Source: Pithys albifrons albifrons
Lineage: Eukaryota; Chordata; Aves; Passeriformes; Thamnophilidae
Assembly (NCBI RefSeq): GCF_047495875.1
Contig: NC_092467.1
Coordinates: forward strand, 25,129,066 to 25,193,065
Direction of reading: 5' to 3'
DNA: 64,000 bases
Both the position numbers and the translations under genes were made by a program. Positions 1 to 10,797 of this stretch are shown piece after piece. Position 1 is the first letter of the stretch. Every line of letters starts with the position of its first letter. Under the pieces are notes generated by a model. That model was not told the DNA's origin, did not search any database, and saw only the letters and a program-made list of their open reading frames with translations.

Positions 1-1998
1 GTGTCAAAAGGTATAAATCATTGCAATTACATGGATTTTGCCTGAAGTCTAACCTTGATTGATGTCTCTCCTAAATAAGACATTTTGGGGGATGTGGAAC
101 CTGCATACCTCTTAACCTGCTGTATTAAGGTTGCAAAATGTTGCTCTTGTTCTTTTTTTATATGTGTGTAGTGCATTCTTGGTGGATTTCTCCATGTTGA
201 GTGATCTTAGATGGTTTATTTAGCTTTCTGTTGTGGAAAACACTTCAGTACATTCTTGCATCTTGTTGCAATCCCTTTTGAAATTGGCAAAACTCTTTTG
301 CACTTGCAGTTCACCCCAATTTAGCTAAATATGGTCATTAACAAATTCTGTGCAAGTGTGGTGAGAGAAATGCTCTACTCTTTCAATCCCAAAGCAGACC
401 TACCTAAGATTGCTTTAAACTGCCTAACTCATCCCATCCTTCCCTCCTGTGATGATCACCCCTTCTGTAAATACATACCTGCTCTGTTTTTACAGTCTCT
501 TGGAGTTGCTCCTGGCACTCACCTGATGCCACAAGAAATCCAAATCTCCCACAGATTTTCAGTCTTTTTAACACTGGTGTTTTGCTTTATGAGGTGGCCC
601 CAGGAAAATGTTCTTGTTGAATTAGCTGGACTGAAAAAGTCAGGGTAGCTACTGCTGCAACATGGATCAGACCTGGAAAAGTGGGATGACTTCTTCAAGG
701 TGATGTCTTGAGGTTGCATCAATTTTCAGAGAAGAAAGATTGGGCCTAATCACATCACTGAGCTGCAAACTTGGACCTGTAAGAAAGTAACAATTTGCAT
801 TATATCTGGATTTGATTTTGTATTTAGGCTGTACATTAAAAAAATTCCCCAACTAATGGATCAGTCACTCATAATTGAAAAAGTATATATGAAAGAAAAA
901 GAAATTAACAATCTGCTTGGGAGTATTATACCTTTAAAAAGTTTTTACCCCATTGTCCTGTGATTTTAGATAACAAAGATGTAACTTTCCTTTGGGAGCA
1001 AGGGTTTAAATAGAAGAAAAAAAAAAGAAACTTTAGTTTTGGGAGTTTTTTCCCCCCTTTTTCCAACAGTCATGGCACTTACTGGAAAATCATTTAAATG
1101 GTTACCTTACCCTTTAAGACCAAAAGTTCTAGCTTGAGTCAATGTACTTAGCTAAAAATCCCTGTAGAGATTCAGGTTTCTTGCTTGAGCTGCCTGGAGT
1201 GGTGAGTTCAGGCCTTTGCAGTGATTGTCAGCAAGAAGAACATTAATGGAGTATTAGAAAAATGAAGTCCTCGACCCCTCCTCCCTTCTGGCTGGTTGTT
1301 TCTACATGGTGGGAAGGAAAACATTTTCCCCGTCAGCCATTTACTGTGCAACAGGGGGAAACTGTCAGTTTGCTATGAGCAAACCCCTGCAAGATAAGTC
1401 AAAATGATTTACCCTGTAAATAAAGTGGGTTGTTTTCTTTACTTGGAAGAATTGCCCATGTGGCGAGACTTCCTATGGGAGGGGATGTGGTTGGCCCTTT
1501 GCATTTATCCACTGTGTTTGTCTTTTTTGAAAAAGCAACATTGGAAAGATTAACAAGTCTGTCACTGAAGGAACTGATATATCAAAGCTGTGGAGACAAA
1601 GCAGGCCATTCATTCCTTACGTTTCTGAAATCTCACTTCCAGTGCAAACCAGGTCTTCCCATTTAGATGCAGATGAAAGGAGGGATTTCCCTCTTCCTCC
1701 TTCCCCCCAGAGTCTTGGGGATTTTTATATATTTGTATGAGTGTGCACATGTATATAAAAATGTGTGTATATATGTGTACATAGGCACACACTCCATGCT
1801 TTGCACCTGGAGCCCTTTCAGGCTGGAGAGTTATTTGCCACTTGGGAAGAGGTCATGGGGGAGTGCAAGGGGTTGAGAGCACCTGAATGTAGTACTAGAC
1901 ATGAGGAATCACTATGCCTACAGAAAGTTTGGATCAATCTCTCAGTATTTCTATTTTGTCTTCTCATGGTAAAAGCTGGAAGAAGTTTTGGTGTGGTG
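1..1998. other. Unique non-coding sequence, no gene seen
   Basis: AT-rich sequence with stops in all frames. The longest open frame is about 105 codons (331-648, plus) and shows no recognisable motif. There is an A-run near 1016-1026 and a TA/TG-rich stretch at about 1725-1790. I recognise no transposon here. Confidence 0.6.
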
Positions 1999-2044
1999 GG
2001 GTTTGTTTTGTTTTTGTTTGTTTGGGTTTGTTTGTTTGTTTTTC
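1999..2044 (+). repeat. (GTTT)n-like simple repeat
   Basis: A T-rich run made of GTTT and GTTTT units with interruptions (one GGG interruption near 2023-2026). It is an ordinary imperfect microsatellite. Confidence 0.8.
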
Positions 2045-2305
2045 AATCTAACCATTAGAGGGCTTGGATGGGGGGAGGGGGAGAAGATAGTAACGTTGCT
2101 GTACAAGGGAACTGGATGTTTTTAGATCCCTTCCAGCAATGTGACTGTGACTTAGTGATTACTAAGTTTTTTCTCCATGCAGAAAATCCTGTACAGGAAT
2201 GCCTATATGTAAAGCATGCCTGACAGGTACCAGCTATGCAGGATTTATGGTGCATGGAACATGTGCACGCAGATCATATTGATTAGGGTTTATGCACTGG
2301 AGAGG

Positions 2306-2342
2306 AAACAAATTCACTTATCACCAAACAAATTCACTTATC
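2306..2342 (+). repeat. 20-bp tandem duplication
   Basis: A 17-bp word (starting AAACAAATTCAC and ending TTATC) occurs at 2306-2322 and again at 2326-2342, a direct repeat with period 20. This looks like a local slippage duplication. Confidence 0.85.
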
Positions 2343-5199
2343 TCCTCAGGCTGAAAGATGTTCTGAAATTTCTGGTGTAATGTCCATGTCACCATTCCTA
2401 GAGATAAAAAAGGTGTGGTTAAGGGACAACATGGAGATGTGGGGTCCCAGCTAGCAACCATGGCTTGGCAGATAGAAGTGTTTCTAGTCACATGTTTCAC
2501 TTTATCTAGATATTTTCATCTGTTTAGTTTAGCTGGTCACCTGTGTGTATGTGTTCTTCCATCTAAGGCAAAGAAACACATACTTTGTTTTTGCTACCAA
2601 TGCCAAAAATAGCGTTTTAAACCCTGATGTGCATAAACAGCTGGTGTCCAGAGAAAGATCGCAGCCTTGGGAAAAAACCCAACCCTATTTAATACTGTTG
2701 TTTGCGGACATGCCATGTGCTTCTGAGCATATTCAGCAGAGGCAAGAAGATGAGTGTAATGTGCTTTTCAGGGTGTCACTTCCATCACACTCTGAGGAAA
2801 AGGCCCTCTGCTGAGAGGTGGTGCCTCCCCAGATGTGCTTGACCCCATCTGGAAAGCAAAACTTTGCTTTCCTGGGACTCCTTTTCCCACTGGCCTGCAG
2901 AGGTTCAGCCACCTGCCCCTGAACCCTTGTTTATGCCTCAGGCAGGGGAATGCATGTGTCCCAAGCTGTGGAGGTGTTTCCTTGATGGCTGGTTAGAGAA
3001 TATTACCCAAACAGGTATGTTTTGTGTGTGGTACACCACCAGATGCTGATCTTCCTCTATACCGGTGGGGTAGGAATGTCCTCTGGGCTGGGAAAGATGT
3101 GGTGGCCCAGACCATGTCTCCCCAGCTGATGGTGTGCTGGGAAGGGATGAAGGACATCCCTGGGCAAGCATCAGGCTTGTTACAGCAGTGAAACCTACTG
3201 CTCTAATCCTGCCCATCACTGCATGACCAGTGTGTGCTAGTGATGGAGGATGGGAGCAGCAAGCCCTGCCAGGCTACTACTTTCCCTTCCTTCCTCAAAT
3301 TATTTACTAAAGGGAAAGAATCCTTCTCCTAGTGCTGCTACATAAAGGTTTGAAGGAATTTTGTGTCTTATATTATTCTACTTCTCTGTATGTTTCTATC
3401 CAAAGACCCTTGGAAAGGAGTGGGTGAAGAGGAGGAGGTATAACTTATCCAGCTGGCCAAAAAGCTCGAAGAGCACAAGGGGTAGGGATGTGGTTAAGTA
3501 TCTTTCCTTGGATGAATAGGATTGAAAATTGAAATCCTTGATTTGTAAGGAGCAAATTCTGGGTTTCTTGCATCCCAGAGGAATTACAGCCTCAGGGAAC
3601 TCCTTTTTAATATTTTTTTTCTTCCTACCTTCAATCCTGTAAAGATTTTGGGTCTGACCTGGTACAGAGCACAAAAATATTCAATGCTGTGTCACTGCTG
3701 GACCTATATTTATTGCACCACAGTCAGTGTGCAAACTTCAGTGACAAGCTTTTATATGACCTTGGGCTATATTCTTACCTGAATAAATGGAAAGTGTTTC
3801 TCATCTGAACACCTGGGTTGTATTTTATATAAAATATGTACATTCCGGAGAAAACAGTAAATATGGCCATGAACTTCTGAGATCGAGTTTCTTCATTAAA
3901 CATCCCCCCACTTCCCCAAGGTGAAAATAAAAAGAAAAAGAAAACTACCAGAAAATGCTGAAGCTTCCCTGTGCAAATGACAATAAAATATGATTGCCAG
4001 GCACAATTCCATCAAGTTTTACAACAATTGCTTTTGAGCTGTTAAGTACGCTGTGCTTTAGTCAAGGATCTTGTGCTTTTGTACACAAGCCTCATGTTTG
4101 GTGACATTGAACCTTTGCATGCAGATAGCGATTATTCAAAAACGAGGGGAAGAAAGAAAACATAGGAAAGCTACTTTGCATTTATACCGTAGATTGTTCC
4201 CTTTAATCTGCAATTAGAGCAAAGACTCACTCAGTTTTTATTAGTTCTCTTGGTGGTTGTTAGCTGCAGTGTGAACCCCTCTGGGGTTAAAGTGTAGAAA
4301 AATTGGGAGATGCTTGTGGTTTTTACTGAGAAGTGGAAGATTTCAGTGAGAGAAAGGTTGGTACCTCTGCTGGAGAGTAACAGGAGACAGTGTTAAGTGA
4401 AAGATGTTAGCTCATTTACAATCACTTTAGTTCAATTTACTTGCTGAGGTCACTATCCTACACAGTTCTGTGCAGGCTTTATGCTTTCATATGAGTAGTT
4501 CCACTGAAGTCCTTAGCTTAACCAAATCATTATCTGTAAGGACTAGCCAGAGGCAGGGGAACGGAGGTGATGCTATTGTTAGCCGGGTATACGTAATACA
4601 TACCCTCCTTGCATTGTCCAGAGCTATGACTGAATGCCATGGCTTTCATTTGAAAGTACTTCTGTTTTCTTTCTCAGATTTTTCCATTAGACCTCTTATA
4701 TTTCCCTCCATATTCAACATTTTGGCATCTGCCTATGGGAGAAAGCTTCTGCAACAGGTGACACCCTTACTGGCTCAAGACAGCAGTGGTTTCGGCCAAA
4801 ACATCTGCTGATAAGTCAGGAAAAATGAGACAACTGATTTTTAATTGCTGGGTTGACTTTAAATTTTTTTGCTCTGAGGAGGTTTTTTTTTTTGAGTAAG
4901 AAGAAAGTGGGAGGTAATTGCTGGATGCTATTCCTGTCTGGAGAGGCAGCTGAGCTCCGTGTTACTCAGCAGAATGCCTGGGTACAAATCATAATTGCAC
5001 CTCTTTATGAAGCCTATCTGCCCTAAGGAGAGGAGAACAGTCATCTTCAGGTGATGCTACTCTTGCCGGGCTGGACTGGCAGAAGAGCATTGCTATGCCT
5101 GCATTCCACTTCCCAACACATTTTGTGAGAACATGTGTATGGCGAGGCTTTGCAAACAAAGATTTGGGAAGGGCTCTACCCGTGTGGGTGTGCCCTTGA
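2343..5199. other. Unique non-coding sequence, no gene seen
   Basis: No convincing exon. Open frames up to 113 codons (4470-4811, plus) are featureless. The part at 4000-4200 is a mild candidate for conserved non-coding DNA and is listed separately. At 4430-4490 there is a weak reverse resemblance to a MIR core that I did not accept. Confidence 0.5.
4000..4200. other. Candidate conserved non-coding element (weak)
   Basis: An AT-rich, repeat-free patch that keeps isolated CpG dinucleotides at about 4049, 4129, 4143 and 4188, with ATTA-containing words. CpGs decay quickly in unconstrained vertebrate DNA, so their survival is a hint of constraint or recent origin. This is inference only; no conservation data are available here. 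Confidence 0.2.
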
Positions 5200-5432
5200 G
5201 CCTGCACAGTGCGTTTTTTAGGTGAGGCACAGCTTGCGCGGAACTGGCCCCACCCTTTCAAGCCTAAGGTTCATCTGTCACGGCCGAGCGAGCTGGGACG
5301 GTGACAGTGAAATCCTCAGGACTAGAACCTACAGCCCCCGGTATTGTCAGGAGGTCTCCCACCCAAGCAGGCCTAACCCTGCTGAGCTTCTGAGATCTGA
5401 TGGTATCGGCTGTCAGGGTGGCATAGTCATGG
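5200..5432 (-). mobile_element. 5S rRNA-headed SINE, probably AmnSINE1-type (ancient)
   Basis: On the minus strand, 5432 down to 5326 aligns along the whole length of vertebrate 5S rRNA, with roughly four in five aligned bases identical by eye. The internal promoter is recognisable: the A box appears as AAGCTCAGCAGGGTT and the C box as GGGTGGGAGACC. About 7 nt are missing between them and a few more near the 5' end. Immediately after the 5S 3' end, at 5328-5318, the minus strand reads GGTTCTAGTCC, close to a tRNA B box. A CpG-containing stretch of about 110 bp follows. A 5S head joined to a tRNA-like part and a further body is the known plan of AmnSINE1, a Deu-domain SINE of amniotes. I cannot verify the Deu domain from memory, so the 5200 boundary is approximate. 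The alternative is a simple decayed 5S pseudogene covering only 5326-5432. It cannot yield a functional 5S rRNA. Confidence 0.65.
5326..5432 (-). pseudogene. 5S rRNA-like segment (head of the SINE)
   Basis: This is the portion directly homologous to 5S rRNA. The minus strand starts with CCATGACTATGCCACCCTGA, comparable to the 5S 5' region, and ends with AATACCGGGGGCTGTAGG, comparable to its 3' region. An internal deletion removes about 7 nt in the intermediate-element part of the promoter. It is non-functional as rRNA because the terminal helix no longer pairs and loops are altered. Confidence 0.85.
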
Positions 5433-5815
5433 AACAAACTGATGTTGGCTCAGGAACAACAGAAGCTGTTACAGTCATGTGTAAATCCAAACTGGATGTA
5501 AGAGAGTGTCTATCCATGATAAGTGGGACCTTCAGACCAGGCTAAAGAGGTAGGACCAGGAAGGAAAGCAAGTTCCCCTGCAGCAGAGCTTGCCTGGGTT
5601 GCACAAGGCAGGGTTACTTTGAATTATATCTCTTATAATTCTTCATCCCTGTATCCTAACTCTGGTTGCCCAAACATTAATGAACCAGCCCCATTTGCAT
5701 CCCATCAGCCATTTTAGTGAGGGTGACTGTAAAAAAAAATCTTAAGCACTGGTGCTTTCAAGCTGCTCTCTATAAATTGTAGGACTTGTAACAGGGACAA
5801 CCGGTGAGACTCTTC
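5433..5815. other. Non-coding spacer between two ancient SINEs
   Basis: No gene or repeat recognised. It lies directly upstream (in minus-strand sense) of the 5S-headed element. Open frames of 64-107 codons in this area overlap the SINE and are not protein-like. Confidence 0.5.
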
Positions 5816-5955
5816 TTAACTCTGCCAATCACAAGCGGCAAAGGATAAGCAATTTTTTTCCTTACCATGCCTCAGTTTCCATTGCTGATGTTTTACAGGC
5901 ACAGATTTTCCCCATCTGATGCTCAGGGTATAATGATATTGTTAATTAGTCCCAC
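5816..5955 (+). mobile_element. MIR/CORE-SINE-like fragment
   Basis: Plus-strand text follows the order of the tRNA-derived CORE-SINE (MIR) middle: a CTCTGCCA word near 5820, a degraded 'AAGCAATTTTTTTCCTTACC' segment matching the usual 'caagtcacttaacc' region, then the hallmark GCCTCAGTTTCC at about 5867-5880, followed by a stretch ending in ATAATGATATTG. Head and tail are not recognisable. Divergence is high, so the call rests on word order. Confidence 0.55.
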
Positions 5956-8900
5956 ATTTGATGGCACTGATTCACATACCATATTTCAGAGGATGGCTAA
6001 CAATCAGTTCTGTACTTCTGTTAATGAGCTGCAGCATGTTACAAGAAGGGGTTAAAACAATTCAGAAAAAAATAGTCATCTCCTTTGTAACCTTTGTTTC
6101 AAAATCTTGACAACCCAAGGATGTTTGCTTTTCTCCCTGAAGGTTAAGTTGTCCTAACAGGTGCTAATTTTGTGTTTTCTTATGGAGATCTGTCCATATT
6201 AGAAGCAACTGTGAGCAAACAGAAAAGCCAATTAGAGTGCAAGGCTATTCTTCCTCCTTCTTGTTTCCATGTGGTCCCCAGCTACCTCTATCAGTCACCT
6301 TAAGCCATAGACTTATCCTTTCAAACCTTCTTGAGAATCTGTAGACTTGTGCCCTCTTTTGGGAAAAAAACATCCTTTTAATGTCATGGGAAAAATACTG
6401 TCATGGGCAAGTAGATGATCCATGCTAACTGGGGTTTGTCATCAGCTTTGGCAATCTGTGTAGCAGGGTTTGAGATTAATGGAGCCAAAGACTTTAAGCA
6501 AATATTGTTGGCGTGTAGTTAAACTGTCAAGAGAGCAAGAAAAAGACTTGCTCTGCAGCCACTAAATAAAGATTTGTATTCACCAAACACAGTGAACCTT
6601 TTATTAGCAATTATTTGCAGCTCACTACCTTCCAAAAAGGAAACAACTTGGTGTAACTTATTGTCAAGGGTTTATTTGCAGTTTGGTGCACTTTTTTTTC
6701 CTTCCCTCTATTTTGAGGTTTTAACTTGAGCAGGAAAGAAGCTTTGCTCTCTCTGCATCTTTCGAACTCTATGGGCCAAATCTTTGTGACATAAACAGCT
6801 TCATTCAATTTCAGGGAGATTTGAGTCCTTGGCCAAATTTGTACAGGCTGTAAAAGTTATAAACTCACTCCAAACTGACAAAAAACCACACGAACAAACA
6901 AACCCCCTCACTGAAATTCCGCAAATCAAAAAATGGCTATTAATTATCACAATATGTTAAAACAAGGTCCAAAATGTTTTCTTCCATGTATTCAACTATT
7001 TAGTTTGTGAGATGTAATAAATGAGAACAGCTCATCAATTATAATATTTTATGATTATTTTATACTCTTGGCAAAATGCATGTGCTGTTATCTCAAACCT
7101 TATTAAAGCTCAGCTGATTAGAGGTTGTAGTTTTTACATAAGTTATTTATGTTTCTTCTTTTATTCAAACATTTTCATAACAAACTAGCTAGGAAAATAT
7201 TTTTCTTGGCCAAAGTCTTAAAATGAGAGACTTATGTTGTAGGTAAGAGTATGCAACTGTTTGTTTGGATTAAGAATGCTGAACAAACAGCTCTCTGCAT
7301 CTGTCTTTGAAACCGTTCTGCAGCACAACACATGTACAGTTTCTAAAATGAGACACATATCTTGGGCTCAGAAAATGGACTGTTTAAAAATGATTTGTAT
7401 AGATTGCTTGTGACTATCAGACTCCTTGGTTATGCAGTGGCTCTCCAGCTCTTTAGCTCCCCTTTCATATAAGTTTCTGATATATCTATTGCGTTAAAAT
7501 CTAGTGATGCTGCTCTTTTCATAAAGATTTAGATTATTCTCCCCAATATAAAAGGAAATGCTTTCTTTGGCTATATTGTGATGTAGGAAGGAGATGTATG
7601 CCTGTATATTGGTGCAGCAATACATTTAAGTCAATCAATTGAGTTCCACGGCAGTACGATGATACCTAAGGGTGAGAGAAAATAATATAAAAACATAAGA
7701 ATTGCAACTTACCCCATCTCCCAGCATATTTTCTGTTCTTCTCTGGCTCCCTCAGCAGCTTGGTGAGGTATTTGCATCTTAAGCAGAATGGTACTGCAGG
7801 TAGCTGAGTATATGTGTGAGGACCTCATCACAAGCTGTGCTGCTAGCACCACTGCAGGTTGGTGTATTTGTTTTTCTCCACCTCTGCCTCTCTGAGTCCC
7901 CTTACCCAGCAGGGTAAGAGGGCACTTAGCCCACTTACCCTGCTTTAGAGGTGATGGGAAAATGAATGTTTGGAGATGTCATGTGGCTTTCCTAAAGACT
8001 TATAAGCAGCTTGTGACCAAAGGGAATTGGAAGTTCAGGTTCTAGAAGTCCAGGTTTCCTGAACTTTTAGATCACCCTCTCAGGTGTGCTTAGGCAGTTG
8101 TTAGCACAGAGAAAAGCAAGAGAAAACTGTTGGAAAACTCTGGTGGTTGACGAGGTACAAGGGTTGGCATCAAGGCTGTGCAAGGAAAGGTGCCCTTCAT
8201 ATGGACAGAATTTAGAAAACTCTGTGTGCCTAAAGCTTGCTTTCTTTAGCTGTATCAGCTGATCCAGGAAAAGATTATTGTTTAGAAACCTCACCCCTCT
8301 GTTTACATCATAGCTACAACAACACTACTCCCTAGGAGAAAGTACCCATGACAGAATTATTTTTGGAGTCAGTCTGTAAATTTCTACTTTTACCTTCGAA
8401 TGCTTCTCTAGATTCTAGGAATAAAGTTTAGAGGCAGTCTGTTACAGAAATGGCCCTTGATTTTCCTTCACCCTTTTGACGTTGAAAATGCATATCTGAT
8501 GGAGGTTATTTGTTTTCACTTGCCATGTGCTAAGAAAGTTTATACATTGCAAGTATTACCAATCTAAACAACACAGGCTAATTGGTATCCTTGTGAAAAC
8601 AGAACAACATGGTTGTTTGAAGGATTGTCATGTGTTCTGGACTGGAAATGTTTAAATGTCAGAAAGATTCAGTGTCTGTGATTGAACTTTCATCTATCTT
8701 CTGAGTTTATAGCTATAGGAAGCCCTTCATCTCTGTGTCATCCTCAAGCATGGCTTAATGCAAAGGTTTGGATTCTGTATATTTAAAGGATTCCTTTTTA
8801 ATAGACAAAAGATCTTTTTATGGAGACATTAATGATCTGTAGTGATCTGTATTGACAAAGTGATGGAGGATATTTAAAAAGTATCTCTTAACACTTCAAA

Positions 8901-10539
8901 GAGAAGTCACAACAGCACAAGTGAAGAAAGATGGATGGCTGTTGAACAGCCTCCTACAACACATGTGCTGTGTATTAAACATGTCCTTGTAAGGATTTTA
9001 GCATTGGGGAAGTTACCATGTGTCAGCTTCTCCACAGTAACATGCTTAACAGCTAATAGAGCTGCTGTCAGTACCTTGATGGCACATAGATTAACTTCAT
9101 AGTAGTCAAAGGACTTGACTATACCAATATGTTATCTCTGCAGCCCTACTGGTTCTTTGGAGTGGTGTAATGCCCTGCTTATGGCTGCACCAACACCAGG
9201 ATAAAAGTGTTCCTGTTGACATGAGATGTTGTCAACCAGGACCAAAAGTAGCTGCACCATAATAAGGTATCACTGAGGCTAAGTGGTGACCCAGACATGC
9301 TGTTTGTTGAGCTGTGCTCCAGGCTTGTGTTGTGTGCTGCTGGGCATGAAAAAGGAATCTAGGCATAAATACATTTCACTTCCCTCTGTGCCACTGGCCA
9401 CAAAAATCAGGGTACGCAATTCCCATTACCCAAAGAGGCTGAATCCTCATAGAAAAGTATCTTCACGCAGGACGCTTCTCTTGGTCTATTTTGAGCCACT
9501 TGGGAACCCTGAGCAGTTTAAGTCTAATGGCATGAGGAAGTATAGCGCTGTTGTGCATGACAGTGTACTTGGAGATTTTGGTGTAATAGGCAACTCTTAT
9601 GGTATAGACCTTCCTGAATTTATGGCATGAAAACTAGAGAAGTCCAAAAAGTGTAGAAAACACCAAGGAACAGTACAAAGGCTTGGGCAGCAGTGATGAT
9701 AATCTTTGCAGATAGCTCTTCTGCTGGATTCTTTTCCTTTGTCAGAGGATTTTCCCCTTGTCTATGGAAGATTGTCATGGTTCTCACTGTTATCTTACTG
9801 CCATCTTCCCTAAGCTCTTTCTTAAAGAAGTAGGAAGAGCAACAGCACCAGAAATGTTCTGCAAAACGTCTGAAGGTGCAACTGGATTGTTGGATCACAT
9901 AAAAAGCTGAGTGGAATTGGAGAAATGGTTCTTGTGAGTTTAGCTTCCAGGAAGGATGCTTCTGAGTGATTGAGTCCTAGCCAATGCAGTTCAGGGAGTG
10001 AAATGAGGGGTTATGGTTTTAAGCCTTGGCCAGGACTCCTGGAGGACTCAGGCTCAAGTGCTGGACTCACCTTTAATTGTTCTCGAGACCTTTGTGTGTG
10101 CTTATCAACTATTTCTGAAGTTTTTTTGAGTTCAAGAGTGTGCAAAGCTACCTGTGAAAATGTCACGTGTTTTTACATCTCTAGGAGCTGTGATCAAGCT
10201 TGCTTTGAACTAGGTGAAGTCAGATAGCAGCTGTAGCTGTAAATAGCTGCAGACTTACTCCCACCAGTAGTGGCATTGGGTGGAAATGCATTTCTAGCTG
10301 GGTTGGGGAATCCCTCCAAGAGTGCCTTGCTGTACACTGGCGCATCAGCATCTGCAGAAAGGTGCAACTTGGGATGATGGGGGAGTGGGGGGAGAATGCT
10401 GTGGTGGTTCCCAGCAGAAGCTCACATCACATAAGCTATTTCCTCTCCAGCCCATCTCAGGACACTCCTTGTTGACATATGTGTTTCCATTTACACTGCA
10501 GTATGTTTGCCAGAGGGCAATTGCTCCTTTAACCCCAAC
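5956..10539. other. Unique non-coding sequence, no gene seen
   Basis: A long AT-rich stretch. 6850-7250 is particularly AT-rich (ATTA, TAAT and TTTAT words). Open frames stay below 120 codons (9283-9630, plus, is the longest) and have no family motif. No LINE, SINE or LTR recognised. Confidence 0.5.
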
Positions 10540-10797
10540 CCTTCTCTTTATGCCTTCTTTGTTTGCTCATTTTAACCCTGTTCCCTTTATCACTCAGCAT
10601 CCCTCCCTTTCTCTCTCCTCCATCTCTGATTCCTGTTTCTTAGCCTGCCTTGTTTTATCACCCTTCATTTTTTCCCCACTTCCTCCCTCCCTCCCTCCCT
10701 CCCTCTGAATTTCTCCACCATCTGTCCTCTCCACTTGACCACTTTCCTCCATCTTTCCTCCTCATCATTTCTCTTGTTCTTTTTTTCTTTGCTCACA
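10540..10797 (+). repeat. Pyrimidine-rich tract with (CCCT)n core
   Basis: About 250 bp in which the plus strand is dominated by C and T, centred on a CTCC/CCCT tetramer run at about 10682-10704. It keeps frames open on the plus strand (10322-10708 and 10650-10937), which explains those open frames without a gene. Confidence 0.75.

Noticed and set aside
4420..4490. Reverse-oriented MIR core
   Set aside because: Only a short TTACTTGCTGAGGTCAC-like match, and neighbouring core words are missing.
5326..5432. Functional 5S rRNA gene
   Set aside because: Roughly one in five bases differs, an internal promoter segment is deleted and the terminal helix is broken.
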